A program made the position numbers and the translations under genes. The notes beneath the pieces are model-generated. The model had not been told where the DNA came from. It made no database searches and saw only the letters and a program-made list of their open reading frames with translations. A stretch of DNA of 64,000 nucleotides from contig CM060831.1 in the NCBI GenBank assembly GCA_030762175.1, positions 4,417,001 through 4,481,000 of the forward strand. Reading direction: 5' to 3'. The stretch comes from Metallyticus violacea. Lineage: Eukaryota; Arthropoda; Insecta; Mantodea; Metallyticidae. Shown in pieces: positions 11,798 to 25,608 of the stretch; positions within the stretch are counted from its first letter, which is position 1; the number at the start of each line of letters is the position of its first letter.

Positions 11798-12202
11798 TCA
11801 ACAACAACAATAATAATAATAACAACAACAAGAACAGCAATATAGTTGATCTGTATTGAGATACCAGAATACAAATGAGGCAAATCTTCAGCGCCCATCA
11901 CTAGAAATCAATCAACCTATAGATTTACACCATGTTAAAGAACTCCATACCTGATATAAAAAAAAAAACATTCTGGACAAAATGTCTAAATCCAGAGAAA
12001 TATAGAACAACTCAATGCTTAATGGCCTTAAGGGGGGAAAAAAATCCACCAGTCTTAACAGGGTTTGAATCTTTGGTCCATTAGCATCACTTATCAATGT
12101 TAACTTCCTGGAGAAATTTGTCGTTTTCGATAGTGAATATTTGTTCATTTGAATAGACAGGTATCAGACAGAGCAAGAGTTGTAGGATTAGCAACTGCAA
12201 TT

Positions 12203-12380
12203 ATTTGATTTAATTTTATGTCATCTAAACACTCTTAATACTTCACTTACTTGTCATAAAATGTGGTACATGTTTCGAAGACGTTTGTCTTCATCCTCGA
12301 AACTTCAAAACATGTACCACATTTTATGACAAGTAAGTGAAGCATTAAGAGTGTTTAGATGACATAAAATTAAATCAAAT
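12203..12380. repeat. Foldback with PLE terminus, arms 73 bp
   Basis: Arms 12203-12275 and 12308-12380 match at 72 of 73 positions by my reading. The arms carry PLE 3'-terminal sequence (GACAAGTAAGTGAAGC, TTAAGAGTG). The 32-nt spacer contains, on the minus strand, hairpin GAAGAC/GTCTTC followed by GAAACATGTACC, i.e. the 3' half of a hammerhead-like motif. Right flank GATTAGCTTCACTGTG is the outermost PLE terminus. Confidence 0.9.
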
Positions 12381-12389
12381 GATTAGCTT

Positions 12390-13660
12390 CACTGTGTTTA
12401 GTTCATTTTTATTTTTTAAACTGCAATTATACTTACTATCAAGGAAAGGTTATGACTTCTGAACTACTTAGTTGTAAAATTGGAAAAATAGAGGGAGTAA
12501 ATTTTTATGACAGTATTTATGATAGCACTAGGCATTAGAATGTACAGCAGTCCATATGCAGCAAATGACATCTGTGATATTATAGTTCCCTTTAGTGCAT
12601 CTCACTTTGGTACAGTCATTCCATGCCAAAGTTCACTTTTGGGCGTGCAGCACTGTTAAGGTTTGTCAGGAGTTTGTTTCACAATCAGAGTAGCATACAG
12701 CAGGTCTGTGGATGTTGTGAGATTTAGAGGACTAATGACAATTGTTGAGTAAATCTTGATGCACATGTTTAGCCGCAGTTGCAAGTTGCGTCAAACAGAG
12801 TTTCTAAAATAGCTTGAGATGCGACTTATATTCATAGCAGAAAAATAAAATAAGCATTTTTTGAAATTCAAAAGTAACTTATGTATTACAATCCTCTAAT
12901 ACTCCATTCAATATAATTATTATTTTTAATTTTTGTGACCTTGAAGGTGTATATAAGTCTTGGATTTACTGTGATGTATATTAGAAATCTTTCTAGTGGT
13001 GTTACCAGCAATAATGAAATGGAACATATCCTGATCCTATGTGCTACAGAATGTCTAGCATATCTGATAGAGAGATACCTAGCAAAGATGGTCAAGGTCT
13101 TGTGAATGGGTGAAAAACTGGGATAAGGGAAATAAAAAACCAATGAGTTCACAGCAATCTGTTCTAAGCAAGTTTATTTGCAAAGAAACATATTTTTTGC
13201 TTCCATTAGGGACTAAGTACATGGCTAGCAAAATAAGCCTGCACAATGTAAGTTTTGGGAAAAATTTATGAAAATACAGAACTGTACAAGACACTCTTGC
13301 ACAATGCCCATTGTAGCATTTTGCATTCTACTGGCCTTAATCATTTAGAAGTGCATCTATAATGTCTTAGTATTGTCCCTAATACTCACTGAGCTCTTTG
13401 TGCCAGTGGAGTGATTGATACCAGACCCCCCCCTTTTTTTTCGATGTCCATTTAATAAGAGTTTTTATCTTTTGTTTATTACAATGTTTAGCACCAAATG
13501 GTTCAATAGCCAAGAGCACAGATTGTATTAAAAATTTAATATATTTAATATACATCTAAATAGCCTTCAGAACCATGTTGCACTTTGTAATGAAATATTC
13601 ACTTCTATGTAATGCATACTACAAAAAATATGTATAGATATTTTTGTAGACAATTAACAT
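12390..13660. other. No recognised feature
   Basis: Only short spurious frames and a C/T run near 13425-13440. Nothing recognised. Confidence 0.5.
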
Positions 13661-13683
13661 CCCACCAACTTCAACGAGATGTT

Positions 13684-13713
13684 GAATGAAATGAAATGAA
13701 ATGAAATGAAATG
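13684..13713 (+). repeat. (ATGAA)n microsatellite
   Basis: Six tandem ATGAA-type units inside otherwise unremarkable sequence. Confidence 0.9.
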
Positions 13714-14106
13714 ATGCATGATTCTGGAGTCTTTGACATTGATAGCTATCTGTTATCACCTTACCGAGGCAACATGCAAAGAATTGAACTTGTTTACAAG
13801 CAGATGTGGACTGTATGTGTGTGAATGCAAGCAGAAAGTTAAAAAAAGCTGAAGTATGAAGAAGGATTGGATGAAAGTACACTTTAAACGATGAGCAGTG
13901 AAGTGATTCAGACATTAGGTTAAAAATTTTACTAGGCTTGGGTTTTCAATATGTCTCTCTAAAATATTACTCCTGTCGATAAATGACTTCATTACAAAAC
14001 TCATGTCAATACAATATCTGATAAAGTAGAGTGCTGTGGAATTTGAAAGAGTACAAAATTACTATACATACAGCAACTTTTTTACATTAAGGGCTGTTTG
14101 AGTGCC

Positions 14107-14422
14107 CTTTTTTTTTTTTTTTTTTTTTTGATTGATTTATTTATGGATGCTATTTAACAGCTCAGGTCATCAGCGTCCCGTTCAACTCAGGGCGTGAAAC
14201 GGCCGACAAATTTCGCTCAGAGGCCTCTCCTTCAGGCTTGAGGTTCTTTTTCCATGCCGTAAATTATGTACGACACGGGACCCACGACTTTACTTCCCTT
14301 CCAAAGGAAGCCATACTTAGGATTTTTACACCCGGAAAAATCCATCGGTCCTGGCCGGGTTCGAACCCGCGATCTTGGGTTTAGGAGGCAAGTATGGTAA
14401 CCACTACACCACCAGGACCGAC
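14107..14422 (-). repeat. SINE-A, full-length, best-preserved copy
   Basis: Minus strand: A box TGGTGTAGTGG and an intact B box GGGTTCGAACCC inside a 72-nt tRNA-like head ending GGCCAGGACC. The anticodon arm is CTTG...CAAG. A body of about 220 nt follows (AATCCTAAGTATGGCTTCC, GAGGCCTCTGAGCGAAATTT, CGGGACGCTGATGACC), then AAATAAATCAATCA and a poly(A) of about 22 (poly(T) at 14108-14129 on plus). Flanked by a 9-bp target-site duplication, TTGAGTGCC at 14098-14106 and TTGAGTACC at 14423-14431, with one mismatch. GC is much higher than the surroundings. Confidence 0.93.
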
Positions 14423-14431
14423 TTGAGTACC

Positions 14432-17089
14432 ATGCTTACTGGAAAAGTACATCCGTTGCAACCGTAAAAAGGGATATAGAATTTACGCACATAAAACTAG
14501 CATTTATATTTTCATGGAAGCTTAAAATGATACTGTATTTAAAACTAATAATATAACCTGTGCTATAAGAGATACTGAAAATGATGCCACTCAATGGCAA
14601 TACATTGCTGGCATCTGTGTGGGATATTCCTGTTTTTCATTTAACTTTTCTTCCAAAGGAACACAGCAGTTCAAAACAGCCAGAATATTTTCTTGTGAAT
14701 TGCCATACCATTTCTCTGCAAAGACCCATTTTCGTGTATGTATTGTACATAAAAACCTGTTCTTCAAGAATACATTTATGCAAAGACATAACTAAGAAAC
14801 AAAAATTAGCACAAAACCTCCCTCAAACTATCTATAAGCTGCTACTTGACAAATGGCTTCTGCCTGAATACAGCCAGGCCCTGCCAGACCCATAACTGAA
14901 GCAATTTTGGACCCAAATTCAATCCCTAAATTTAACTTGATGTTTTTTCATTTGCTCAGTTTAATTAAAACATTCATTTCCTTTTCCTGTCTGATCTCAT
15001 TCTAACAATTCTGACTGATAGCTACCTGAACTCATATTTGAGTCTAGTGAGGGTAGTTGCCCTGGACATACCAGAAGTGGAACTGTAGGCCTATGCATTG
15101 CAGAGGGGCAATAAAGGTTTTACTGACTTAAGCAATCTGAACTAGTAGGAGTCTATATCATTCCACAAAAGATCAAAGGTCACAAGAATTAATTTTTGAT
15201 GTGTCTTGTCTTAAGCAAAGACCTGTCTCCATGTTCTATTTTATGTAAATTGTAGCTATACATATACGTGAACTCCACTTACTCCCCAACAGTTTAAAAA
15301 TCTGGAGCTAGTATTACATTCCACTAGAGTTAAAAATAGCTCTAGAAGACATGGAAAAGCTGACCCCCCCAGACTACATTAATGAAATTCTTGAACAACA
15401 CAACATTCAAATGATTTCAAGTCTTCACGCCAACTCACCACAGTTCTACAGCCTAATAAAAATGTCAGAATCCCCCTGACCACAAGTGTTATTTACAGAA
15501 CTCCTTATTGATGTGGTGCTATAGAAATATTAGTACCAGGCTGGCAGAAAGTAAACACATAATCTAGAACAAGAACACAGATATCATTTAACATTATTAC
15601 TCTTGACTTAACTGTGAAGCTATAGAAATCTACAAGCATAAAGACAAAGCTTTGAAACTGAATAGAAATTGACACCCTATATTCCAGAATATAAAACTCA
15701 ATACCTTAGAAATACATTATCACCTGCTGCAGCCAGCAGTCAAAGAATCCAGCTCGCAATCTCATACAGATCAATCCCAAACTAGCAAACTCAATGTGAA
15801 TCAATCATAGCACAGAACCACACTCCTACACTACCAGGTATGAGATCAGTCACTCCTGATCCTGAGACCCTAAGAATGGACTACCTATAACCATGTCACT
15901 GAAAATGGTTGCTTCAGTTGCAAACAAAATGTCTTGAAGGAGAACTCCAAGTAGACCATGGCCCAAAAGCAAAGAAATTGTTCCTTACTTCACTTTTCTA
16001 ATGGTCCTAGTCCACTAAGTCAATTGGGTTTTTTTTTTTTTTCATACTAAATTCTCTAGGAAGAGCACTGAGCAGTGGTGTTTAACTTACCTAAAGTTTA
16101 TTTAGCTGAGAAAAAAAAAGTACATTTTTATGTGTCGTTAATAGAGTGAAAATTAAAGTCAACATTATTTGTGTACCTTTAATATATTACTTCATTTAGT
16201 GTCAAGGTCAATGAACATTTGCATCTGCGGCTAAACTGCTGTGCATTCAATTGTTTCATTATTTTATGTGATAAAGGTTTTGGAGAGAAAGATATTTATG
16301 ATCTTATAATAATGTGTGTGTGTGTGTGTGTGTGTGCATATGGTAGACTGAAGGAAGATGAAGTAATATAATTAATAATATAGCATATAATTAAAGTAAG
16401 ATTTAGAACAGACCAAAGCAAACACACCCAAGGTTGATCTCGTAAACTACTGTAGCATTTTGCTTTTCATGCTATTTTGTGGATCAAAGCAGGGTCACTT
16501 TTTTAAAGCATGAAGGTCTAAATGGGTCTCACCTCAGTGTTTTGGTTATCTGTAACTTTAAAATAGTTTAAACATATACAGCTATTTTCAGTATCCCATT
16601 TAATGGCAAAAAACAAAAAAAATTATAAGAGTGAAAAGAAGCTGTGCTTATCGCTCTAAAATGTTAGCGATGTACGTTAAGCACAAGTTTTGTCATTTTT
16701 AATTAGTAACATAAGTGTATACAGATGTAAAATAACACAATAAAATAAGTATTTATTAAAAATTAAAGTCTATTGTTTTTGCACCTACTGTTAATGTGAC
16801 ACATTTGTTCTTAATATTAGAGTTCTCCTTGCCTCTGTCTTTGCATGCATTCTTTATTCATAGGTGCATTGAGAGGTAGGTGAACAGACAGCTCTGGGTT
16901 CAGGCCTTTGACATGTTTTATAATTTTTAACAAAAAGCAACATGTGATTTTTATCTCTTGCTTCCCTATGCAAAGTGGTAATGTTATGTCAAACTTTTAT
17001 TTCTCCAACATAGTTGCCTTTTAATTCGGTACTCTTAGAACAAGAGTTGTAAAGTAATTCTACCTATCTTGCCATAAATACTATTACAA
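14432..17089. other. No recognised gene
   Basis: Contains the (TG)n at 16313 and short homopolymer runs. The 104-residue frame at 14581-14895 has no family features I recognise and lies in AT-rich non-coding-like sequence. Confidence 0.5.
16313..16336 (+). repeat. (TG)n microsatellite
   Basis: Twelve TG units. Confidence 0.95.
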
Positions 17090-17410
17090 ATTTGAAATGA
17101 CTGTACCAGGAGTTTTGGCCATCAAAACACTTTTACTGCCAGACACTATCATCAGCATCTTAATTGTTGAGTTCAGGTTCAGCAGAAAGAATACATTGCT
17201 TGAGGTTTAGCCAAGGAATGCAGAGATTATAAATACCATGTTACTGTGATAGCCCTTCCAGATCTTATGACTCTGAAAGTAGAGTGTTTGTGTACACCCC
17301 AACTAACACTTCATTGGGATAGAGTTGATGACTGCTTAAGAACTGGACACATACCTCTGTGAAGACCATAAAAAGTTGCAGTTCATGTTCGGTGGAATTC
17401 AGTTGGAAGC
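17090..17410 (-). pseudogene. Penelope-like element 3' remnant (second PLE group)
   Basis: Minus strand gives short PLE-3'-end-like peptides (IRSGRAITVTWYL, SLHSLAKPQAMYSFC). A hammerhead-like string follows: GCTGATGATAGTGTCTGGC, TGGCCAAAACTCCTGG. Too decayed for a firm call. Confidence 0.35.
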
Positions 17411-18387
17411 AGACAGAGATGGCTTCTGAGATTCACATATCTAGGAAATCCTTGTCCAGAGTGCTTAGACAAGACTCTGGGCTGAGGAGATTTTGTTGCA
17501 GAACTTAAGATTGTTAAACAAAATCAAATAGTACTTCCTAAAATTTCAAGAAAATGCCAGCAAAATTGTTTATAAAAATTCTCGGTGTCCATTTTGACAG
17601 TAATATAAAATGGCAAATTCAAAAAAAATAAACTTATAAAAAAATGTTCAATATTCCATTCCTTGAATAAGCTCAAGAATTTTCTCACATTAAATTTGGA
17701 AAGGGGGAAAAAAAAATAACATGTTTTGATTATTGCAACATTCTGTTAACTGACATCATGACCAATCTTGGACAAAGACTGCAACGTGTTCACAATGCCT
17801 GCATTTGCTATGTATGCAACCTACATAAATCAGTTCACATTACTCCACCTCTTGAATTGTTATTCTAGCACTGACTGGATGCTAGAAGGAAGTTGCACTC
17901 GTTGATTCTTCTGCGTCAAATTTGTGGAACCTCAACTGTGGATATATTTCAAGCCATTTTCATGCCTTATCTTTTCATCACAAATTTAAAATAATAATTC
18001 CATTCTCTCACTTTTCTTCTTCCTTTATAGTTGTTACTCATATCTGGAACTCTCTGCCATCTTATATCAAGAACTGCTGACCACAAAGCAATTTAGAATA
18101 TTTCTCTAAGGATATTTATTTGGAGAATGCAGCATTTAACAGGTACTGTCTCAAATTGTTATTAAATTCATTTTATATAAGGTGTTGTTTTAAAAACTTT
18201 CCTACTTATTAACTTGTTTTCAAAAAAAACATTATAGTGAATGATATTAGTTACATTTTATTTTATGCATAATTTCAAGGTCCACTCAATTTTATTTAAA
18301 TGGGAACCCCAATTTATTAAACAGATTTGCTTTTACGCATAAAAGCAAACAACCTTTGTCTGAAACATTTTTGTATTAAATCAACCA

Positions 18388-18396
18388 TTGTTGTTG

Positions 18397-18441
<45 letters not shown>
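18388..18441 (+). repeat. (TTG)n(TTA)n microsatellite
   Basis: TTG units passing into about fourteen ATT units. Confidence 0.95.
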
Positions 18442-18443
<2 letters not shown>

Positions 18444-18559
18444 AAACTTCTCCATAATCTATAGAAACATAATATCATTAACAATTTATAAGGGAATAGC
18501 TAAAATTGCTCAATTTAAAGCATGGCTTGCCATAGTTAAAGAAGTGTGAAAAAAGATAA

Positions 18560-18970
18560 CCACAGCTTGCAGTTTTAATTTCTTAAATATTTTATAAAAT
18601 GATGCATATGTGGTGGTGCTCCATCATGCTGGAAAGTAAACAAGTATTCATTTAAAACAGCTCTATCATCCTGATATTCAATTTCTTCGTTAATGAAATG
18701 ACTGATAACATGTAATCTTTCTAGATACAGTGCATCAGCGAAATTTTCCTCAAAAAAAAAATGGATCAATGATTGTATCATTTATTCATTTTTCTCTGCC
18801 ATTGTGTATGGCTCCTATTGAAATACATGGTTTATCATCAGAAAAAATTTTGAATACCCTGAAGCTCTTTCATTTAATATTTGAGCTGTCTGTCTTTCAC
18901 ATTGGTACATAGAGCCATAAATGAAAATAATTTCTCCTCTTTATATACCTTGATGAGCACTGGAATATCC
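18560..18970 (-). pseudogene. DDE transposase relic, HDGAPPH-type
   Basis: Minus strand: an N-terminal piece FIYGSMYQCERQTAQILNER (cf. ...YGEC-GN-REAARLY-ERFP) fused, probably by internal deletion, to FFEENFADALYLERLHVISH and LFTFQHDGAPPHMHHFIKYL. The motif FQHDGAPPH carries the second catalytic Asp of this DDE family. Stops flank the segment. Confidence 0.65.
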
Positions 18971-19402
18971 CCTAACTGGAGTATTTTATTAAACACAAAA
19001 TTGTGATTTAATCCTACACGTCATTAAGCTATCACTGTTTGTTAATGAGGATGATAAACAAAAGAAGCTAAACATGTGTGTTTAAATGGCATTTGTGTTT
19101 TGTTAAATTCAAACAAATGAAATCTTAGTGTTTTAACATATTGGGGTTTCCATTTAAAAAAATTGAGTTGATCTGAAAATGATGTTGAAAATATGCACTA
19201 AATAAAAAGTAACTAATATCATTGTTGTTCCTCCTGAAATGAAACATTCACCATAAATTGTTTTCCTGATAATTGTGTTGCTTTCAAGATAATTGGCTGG
19301 AAAATCTTTAAAAAAACATCCTCTATATGTTGTACATATTGTAATTGTTCCTGGTGAAGTGGAAGGGAGAACCTTATGGCCTTCAATTTGCCAAATGAAA
19401 TA

Positions 19403-19438
<36 letters not shown>

Positions 19439-19439
19439 A
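19403..19439 (+). repeat. (CAT)n microsatellite
   Basis: Twelve CAT units, directly before a pogo-like fragment. Confidence 0.95.
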
Positions 19440-19615
19440 AAATAATTTTTATGCTGAAAAAATGGTAACAGAAGTTGGCCTTATTTGCAACTAAAGCTAG
19501 TAGGAAGGAATTCACTAGCCCTCGCAAATGAAGATGTCCTGATATTGAAGAAAAAGTTTTGGAATTTATACTTGAAAGGAGGAAGAACGAGCAAGTGACA
19601 CCATAATAATTTTTT
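19440..19615 (+). pseudogene. Pogo-type transposase fragment
   Basis: Plus strand: ALFATKASRKEFTSPRK, a stop, RCPDIEEKVLEFILERRKNE and QVT. It aligns with the part just after the N-terminal helix-turn-helix in the pogo-type elements at 40.4 and 58.2 kb and extends further 3' than they do, so it samples a longer parent. Confidence 0.6.
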
Positions 19616-19835
19616 CTTCTGTGACCTACACCAAATATTCTGGTAACACCACAAGTGATGGATTATATCCTACTTGCTCCAAGATATCTACTTACAAATT
19701 CTATCAAAGATGAGTGGATGCGCTTATCTCTTAAGATACCGTTTAACATTTTTTTAATTTTAAGTTTCAAATTTGGGATGTGCATTACATTTGATGGCAC
19801 ATTAGATTGGCATAAATAAGTATGCTTTTTTTTTA

Positions 19836-20013
19836 AAGGAAGGTAGTGGCATTTCAGGCTTAATTTTAGAGTATCTCTGTGGCATTTGCCAATTATGAGG
19901 ACTGAGGAAAACCTGGAAAAAACCTCAGTCAAGAGGAGAAACCTGGTGAGAATCAAACACCAGACCTTCTGCTCATGAGTCCATGCCTTAATGACCTCAG
20001 CCACCCATGGCAG
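19836..20013 (-). repeat. SINE-C, 5' part
   Basis: Minus strand: head GCCATGGGTGGCTGAGG, B-box-like GGTGTTTGATTCTC, then TTGACTGAGGTTTTTTCCAG, TTTTCCTCAGTCC and ATTGGCAAATGCC. 3' part missing. Confidence 0.72.
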
Positions 20014-20569
20014 TGTAATGTGAACTACTATAGATGAATGGCCAGAGAGTCTTTAGTCATGTGTGAGGGTAAAAGGGGGCCATTTTGAGAACTGATTTGT
20101 GCTAAAAGTTTGAGAGAACAGTGTATCAAGAGCAGATGCAAAAATAATAAAATATCTTCTAGTTACTTAACCAAAACCTTGTAACAGTATTTATGCAATA
20201 CTAGATATCTCTATTTGATAAAAATAATGTTTGTGTTGGTTTTCAATATTACAGCTTCATGTAATGGTAATTTCTTTATTCCAGTCTTATTTTAATAAAT
20301 ATCGAGGGGACTAGATCTGATGGTATAAGGGATGGTATAATCAACTCAAAACCAATGTTATCTATTTTAAACATTTTAAGGCACTAGTCACAGTTACTCT
20401 CAGGCCACAGATGTTCAGCACTTGATGGTTGCTTAATTTGATTGTTTGGCTACTAATGGCCATTGCGGTTGCTGATTTTTATCATCTTTTCCCTAGCTTC
20501 CCAATAAAGACCAAATTATTTTTCATTTGTTTGTTGCTATCAAGTTGGCTGCATTTCAGAATGTTCTTT

Positions 20570-21130
20570 TTTAGGATAGTATTCACATCCTTATACAATG
20601 GGCAATAACTGTCCTTTATTTACTTCTTCATGAAAAGTTACTCTGACAGGCAATCATGCTTAACAATTAAACAGAATTAGGTAACTCTAATTTTTCTGGT
20701 TTCAATAAAAAATGTTTGAAAGTCTTTAGGTCTACATATGATTTTCTTTTAGTTTTTGTTGGATATTTTGTTGTTCTTGTTCAGTTGTTAATAGTTTAAT
20801 GAGTTTCATTTTAGAACGAAGTTCTAGTTCAAAAGTTGGTTTTAATAGTGGCTTCTTTTTTTGCTAAAGTATCAGCAATCTCATTTCTCTTTAATTTCAC
20901 ATGGCTCAGGATACACGTAAAGCTATTTCTATATTTCCAATCTGAATTGTATGGTATAGTTTTTTTATTTCATTTATAGTGTTGGTGGGTAACTGAAATT
21001 AAGTATACTTTGTAGTGTTGCTTTAGAGTCACTTAAGATAACAATTGCTGTTTTTATTTTACATCTATACAGTAGATATTCTAAAGCTACTGTTTATCTT
21101 GACCACTGTCATACTTCTAGAGTTAGTGTT
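20570..21130 (-). pseudogene. LINE fragment with RNase H domain
   Basis: Minus strand: AIVILSDSKATLQSI (RNase H I-x-SDSxAAL motif), later SYPPTL, then a stretch where relatives read GNExAD-LAK. Finally LELPNSVxLLSMIACQSNFS, resembling the P-R---FRL-TGHDCL-xHL block after RNase H in I-type LINEs. Many stops; dead. Confidence 0.5.
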
Positions 21131-21261
21131 CAATTCCCAGGAAACATAAGTTCAATTCTCATTTGAGTTAGTTTCCTAACTAAATTCCAGTTTTAATACA
21201 TTCAGGAATCAACACAGTAAAACAAGCATAAAATTTCTTCTAATCAAAATATTTAAAAATT

Positions 21262-22160
21262 ATTTATGAATTCATTCCCATGGGATAGTATCAGTCTGAG
21301 TTAAAACATTTAAAATATTCAAAACACTCTTTATGGCTTCACTCTCAAGAATTATGTAAAAATTCAAATGGGTTAATAAATATGCCACTCAACAAAGATG
21401 AACACAAGAAAGAATTACTGCACATAACAGAAATAGCCATTTTCAATGGGTTCAAAAAACAGATGATCAACCAAAAAATAAAAAGATTCCAGAAACAAAA
21501 TTAAACAAATCACAACTTTTGAGTATATTCAAAAATTTTTAAACAGTATAATATCACATTAGCACCTCAAAAAAGATATAGTGTTAACAAATGATGAAGT
21601 TAAATAAAATAGATTCCAGATCCAAAGGGAAAAAATCAGATATACACCAGATTAATTGCAAAGATTGTGAAAAAATATACATAGTAAGACCAAGAGGAAT
21701 ATAGGCATCCGGTTGAAAGAACAATGGAGGAACATCCGTTATGAACAGATAGACAAATCGGCTGTTGCAGCACATTTCTCGAATGAAACTCATGAAATAG
21801 AAAAAGGCATACATTTATTATCAATTAATTATTAAATTCTGTTCAACAACCCAAGGAACTTAGCATAAGGGAAAATATTTTTATAAAGAAATGAGAGATA
21901 AACTCATGAATTTTGATATTCCAGAAGTAGACAGCACCCTGTTTCGATTTATAATTAGACTATCAGAGTCCTTGTAGATACCTACCTTTCCAGCTACAAT
22001 GTGTGATCCATCAGCCATTTAACAGCTGATGATGAGAACAAATGTTTCACAAAACATATCCTTTTTTATTTTTTTTTAATTATTTCTTGAGAGTGAAACC
22101 ATAAAGTTTTTCGCATATTTTAAATGTTTTAACAGACTGATTCTATCCCATGGGACTGAA
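21262..22160 (+). pseudogene. Penelope-like element flanked by its own inverted terminus
   Basis: Plus strand. A broken endonuclease (SDIHQINCKDCEKIYI, RLKEQWRNIRYEQIDKSAVA, AHFSNETHEIE) is followed by a hammerhead-like motif at 22020-22060 (CTGATGATGAGAAC, AAATGTTTCAC, AAAACAT). The terminus (CTTGAGAGTGAAACCATAAAG, TAAATGTTTTAACAGACTGA, TATCCCATGGG) is at 22078-22155. An inverted copy of that terminus lies at the 5' side, about 21276-21357 (CCCATGGGATA, TTAAAACATTTAAAATATT, CACTCTCAAGAATTA). Confidence 0.78.
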
Positions 22161-22394
22161 GCCATAAAGAGTTTTTAAATAGTTTAACTAAAAGAGGTTT
22201 TCCTAACTAAAGTTTTTTCCCTAGGAAATTTAGGCAACAAAATACCCTGATCTCATTCAGCCAAGTTGTCATCTATCATCCTTCATCAGGCACAAGATCT
22301 TTAAGTGGCAGTGCCTGATCATTAAAACAGAAGCAAATAAAATACATGATTTATTAAATGCATGTTTATTCTAATTATTTTATTTACATTCATA

Positions 22395-22520
22395 ATAAAA
22401 GGAGGTGTGAGCTAGTGTTTAAGTTGTTTGCCTCTCATTGAGGCAGCTGTAAGTGGGATTTGTGGAAGATGAAGTGACACCCAGGAAGGTTTTCTCCAGG
22501 TGCTTCACTTATTTCACCAT
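22395..22520 (+). repeat. Possible tRNA-derived SINE fragment
   Basis: GAGCTAGTGTTTAAG (A-box-like), TTTGCCTCTCATTGAGGCAG (hairpin resembling an anticodon arm), then CCAGGAAGGTTTTCTCCAGG. Single copy here, so family membership is a guess. Confidence 0.3.
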
Positions 22521-22744
22521 TGCTGCATCATGATCTAATCCAAAACTTCACCTTCATCAATCAGCATAATAAAGTTTGCCAATGTTCAGTGCATATATTA
22601 CAAATAAACTACACCACTACCCTATGCTGCCCATGTGTGAATTCCAGTGCTTGGCCAGACAACTTACATTGGCTCACATTTATAATCAATATGGTCACCT
22701 ACAAAGAAAATTCCAAAGTCTCAAGTGCAAGAGACATAAGTAAA

Positions 22745-22816
22745 TAATGTCCTTCCTTTCAAAAACTACTCAAAATTTCATCTACAAAAGTTTTCACCTC
22801 GTCATCGTCGTCATCC

Positions 22817-22851
<35 letters not shown>

Positions 22852-23035
22852 TTTAACCCAGAGAAGATATAATAATGACTAAATGGTAAATCTGGGTTGT
22901 AGGGTAGGTGTGCAATCTTCTGAAAGCTACAGCTTTCAGAAACAATATCTATAGGGGCTGAAGTATTGTCATAAAACAGGCAAAACATTTTCCCATCTCT
23001 TCTCCTTTTTTGTTGCACTTTTGGTGTGGAAACAA
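22745..23035 (-). pseudogene. Mariner-type transposase fragment containing a GAT microsatellite
   Basis: Minus strand: IAHLPYNPDLPFSHYYIFSG then LK (cf. PPYSPDLAPSDYxLFPxLK), then a (GAT)n run (22817-22851 on plus) and DDDDEVKTFVDEILSSF. Read through the repeat, the transposase continues in frame as an expanded acidic run, where intact relatives have a short S-D-x-E-V-K. Confidence 0.6.
22817..22851 (+). repeat. (CAT)n microsatellite inside a mariner relic
   Basis: About twelve units. On the coding (minus) strand it reads (GAT)n and merges into imperfect GAT/GAC codons. Confidence 0.95.
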
Positions 23036-23444
23036 AGTACAGTATTTACTTTCATTTACATGATATTTCTTTCCTTTAAGTTAACCAAAAGAATCCTTGA
23101 GCAATCTTGAAAGATTATGTCTTAATCATTTTGGTAGACTACGTAACCTTGAATTTTCTACAAACTTTATGGGAAGTTCCTCATGAATGACTCAAAAATG
23201 GTTGTAATGCAAAGTCCCAACTTTGCTAAGACTGCTCTAAGTTGAGTATCATTGAGTAGTTCCTGCCTAACAACAGAGATGCTTTGTTTAGCCATCACCT
23301 CACTCTTCATAGATAGTCCATTCCTTCATGGTGGAATAAAAAGAAGTTTGTTTTGACCACTTGAAAAAAGTAAATTATTACAGTATTTTAGTGTGCCATG
23401 TGTTGGTCAAATGAATGTCCAGAGCTAAATGGTATGAGATGCAG

Positions 23445-24720
<1,276 letters not shown>

Positions 24721-25608
24721 AAGGAAGTGCAATGTTTACACTCCTGAAACATATGAGTATCAGATAACATAAATATCACAGCAATGAATCATGGTCTTCT
24801 ATGCCTGGCTGGAAACTATGGGCTGCATACCATACCTAATGGTGACACCAAAATGTAACATAAAGATAACCTGCATGCAATTTGTCTCTCTTCTTTCTTA
24901 AAAGCAGTCAATGGTTGTGGTATAATGAGTGAAAGTTAATTATGAAAAGATTTGTAAGGCCTCTATAAAAAATTCACTGAACTACAGTAGTTAAATGAAT
25001 GTTCCAGATTGTGTTTGTAAATTCAGAACAGTGCATAGAATAATTTGTTAATTTTAGTCACAGTAAATTATGATAAACAAATGTTAGCTTCTGAAAATTA
25101 TGGAGAAGTTATTTAACTTCTATGACAGAATTGCTACTACAATTGTGTTAAAGGTTGTAGAAAATGAAAATATCCATGAAAATTGTAGAATCAGTAGCTG
25201 GCCTGTACAATGTTTTCCCTCATTGTTATTAGAAGGTTGCATTTCATGTTAATTTATATACTATTTTTCATGTAATGTCACTATAAAATTTTAAATTTTG
25301 TCTCTCAACATTTACATTTTTAAAATTTTTATATGTGTGCATGCAAATGAAAAGTGACCAGTTATGAGACTTTTAGTAATGGAAATATCCTAGTAACTTA
25401 CAGTAATAGAAGCCATTAATCTTCCAGCTGTTTAAATTTTTTTTCTATTTCTGTTGCTTTTAAAATCTATTTCAGTCATTCTACTATAATACTGTCATTA
25501 ATATTATAATTTTTTATAGCTATCTTTACACAATTTAAAGAATAATAATGATATGCAACTCAAATAAGTGTACTTACGAAGCTGTTGACAATGGAGTGGT
25601 ATATATAT

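Noticed and set aside
14350..14422. A tRNA gene on the minus strand
   Set aside because: It has A and B boxes and tRNA-like arms, but the same head followed by the same body recurs at five other places, with poly(A) and target duplications. It is a SINE head.
14581..14895. 104-residue plus-strand frame as a gene
   Set aside because: No recognisable motif, no splice or promoter context, composition like the non-coding surroundings.
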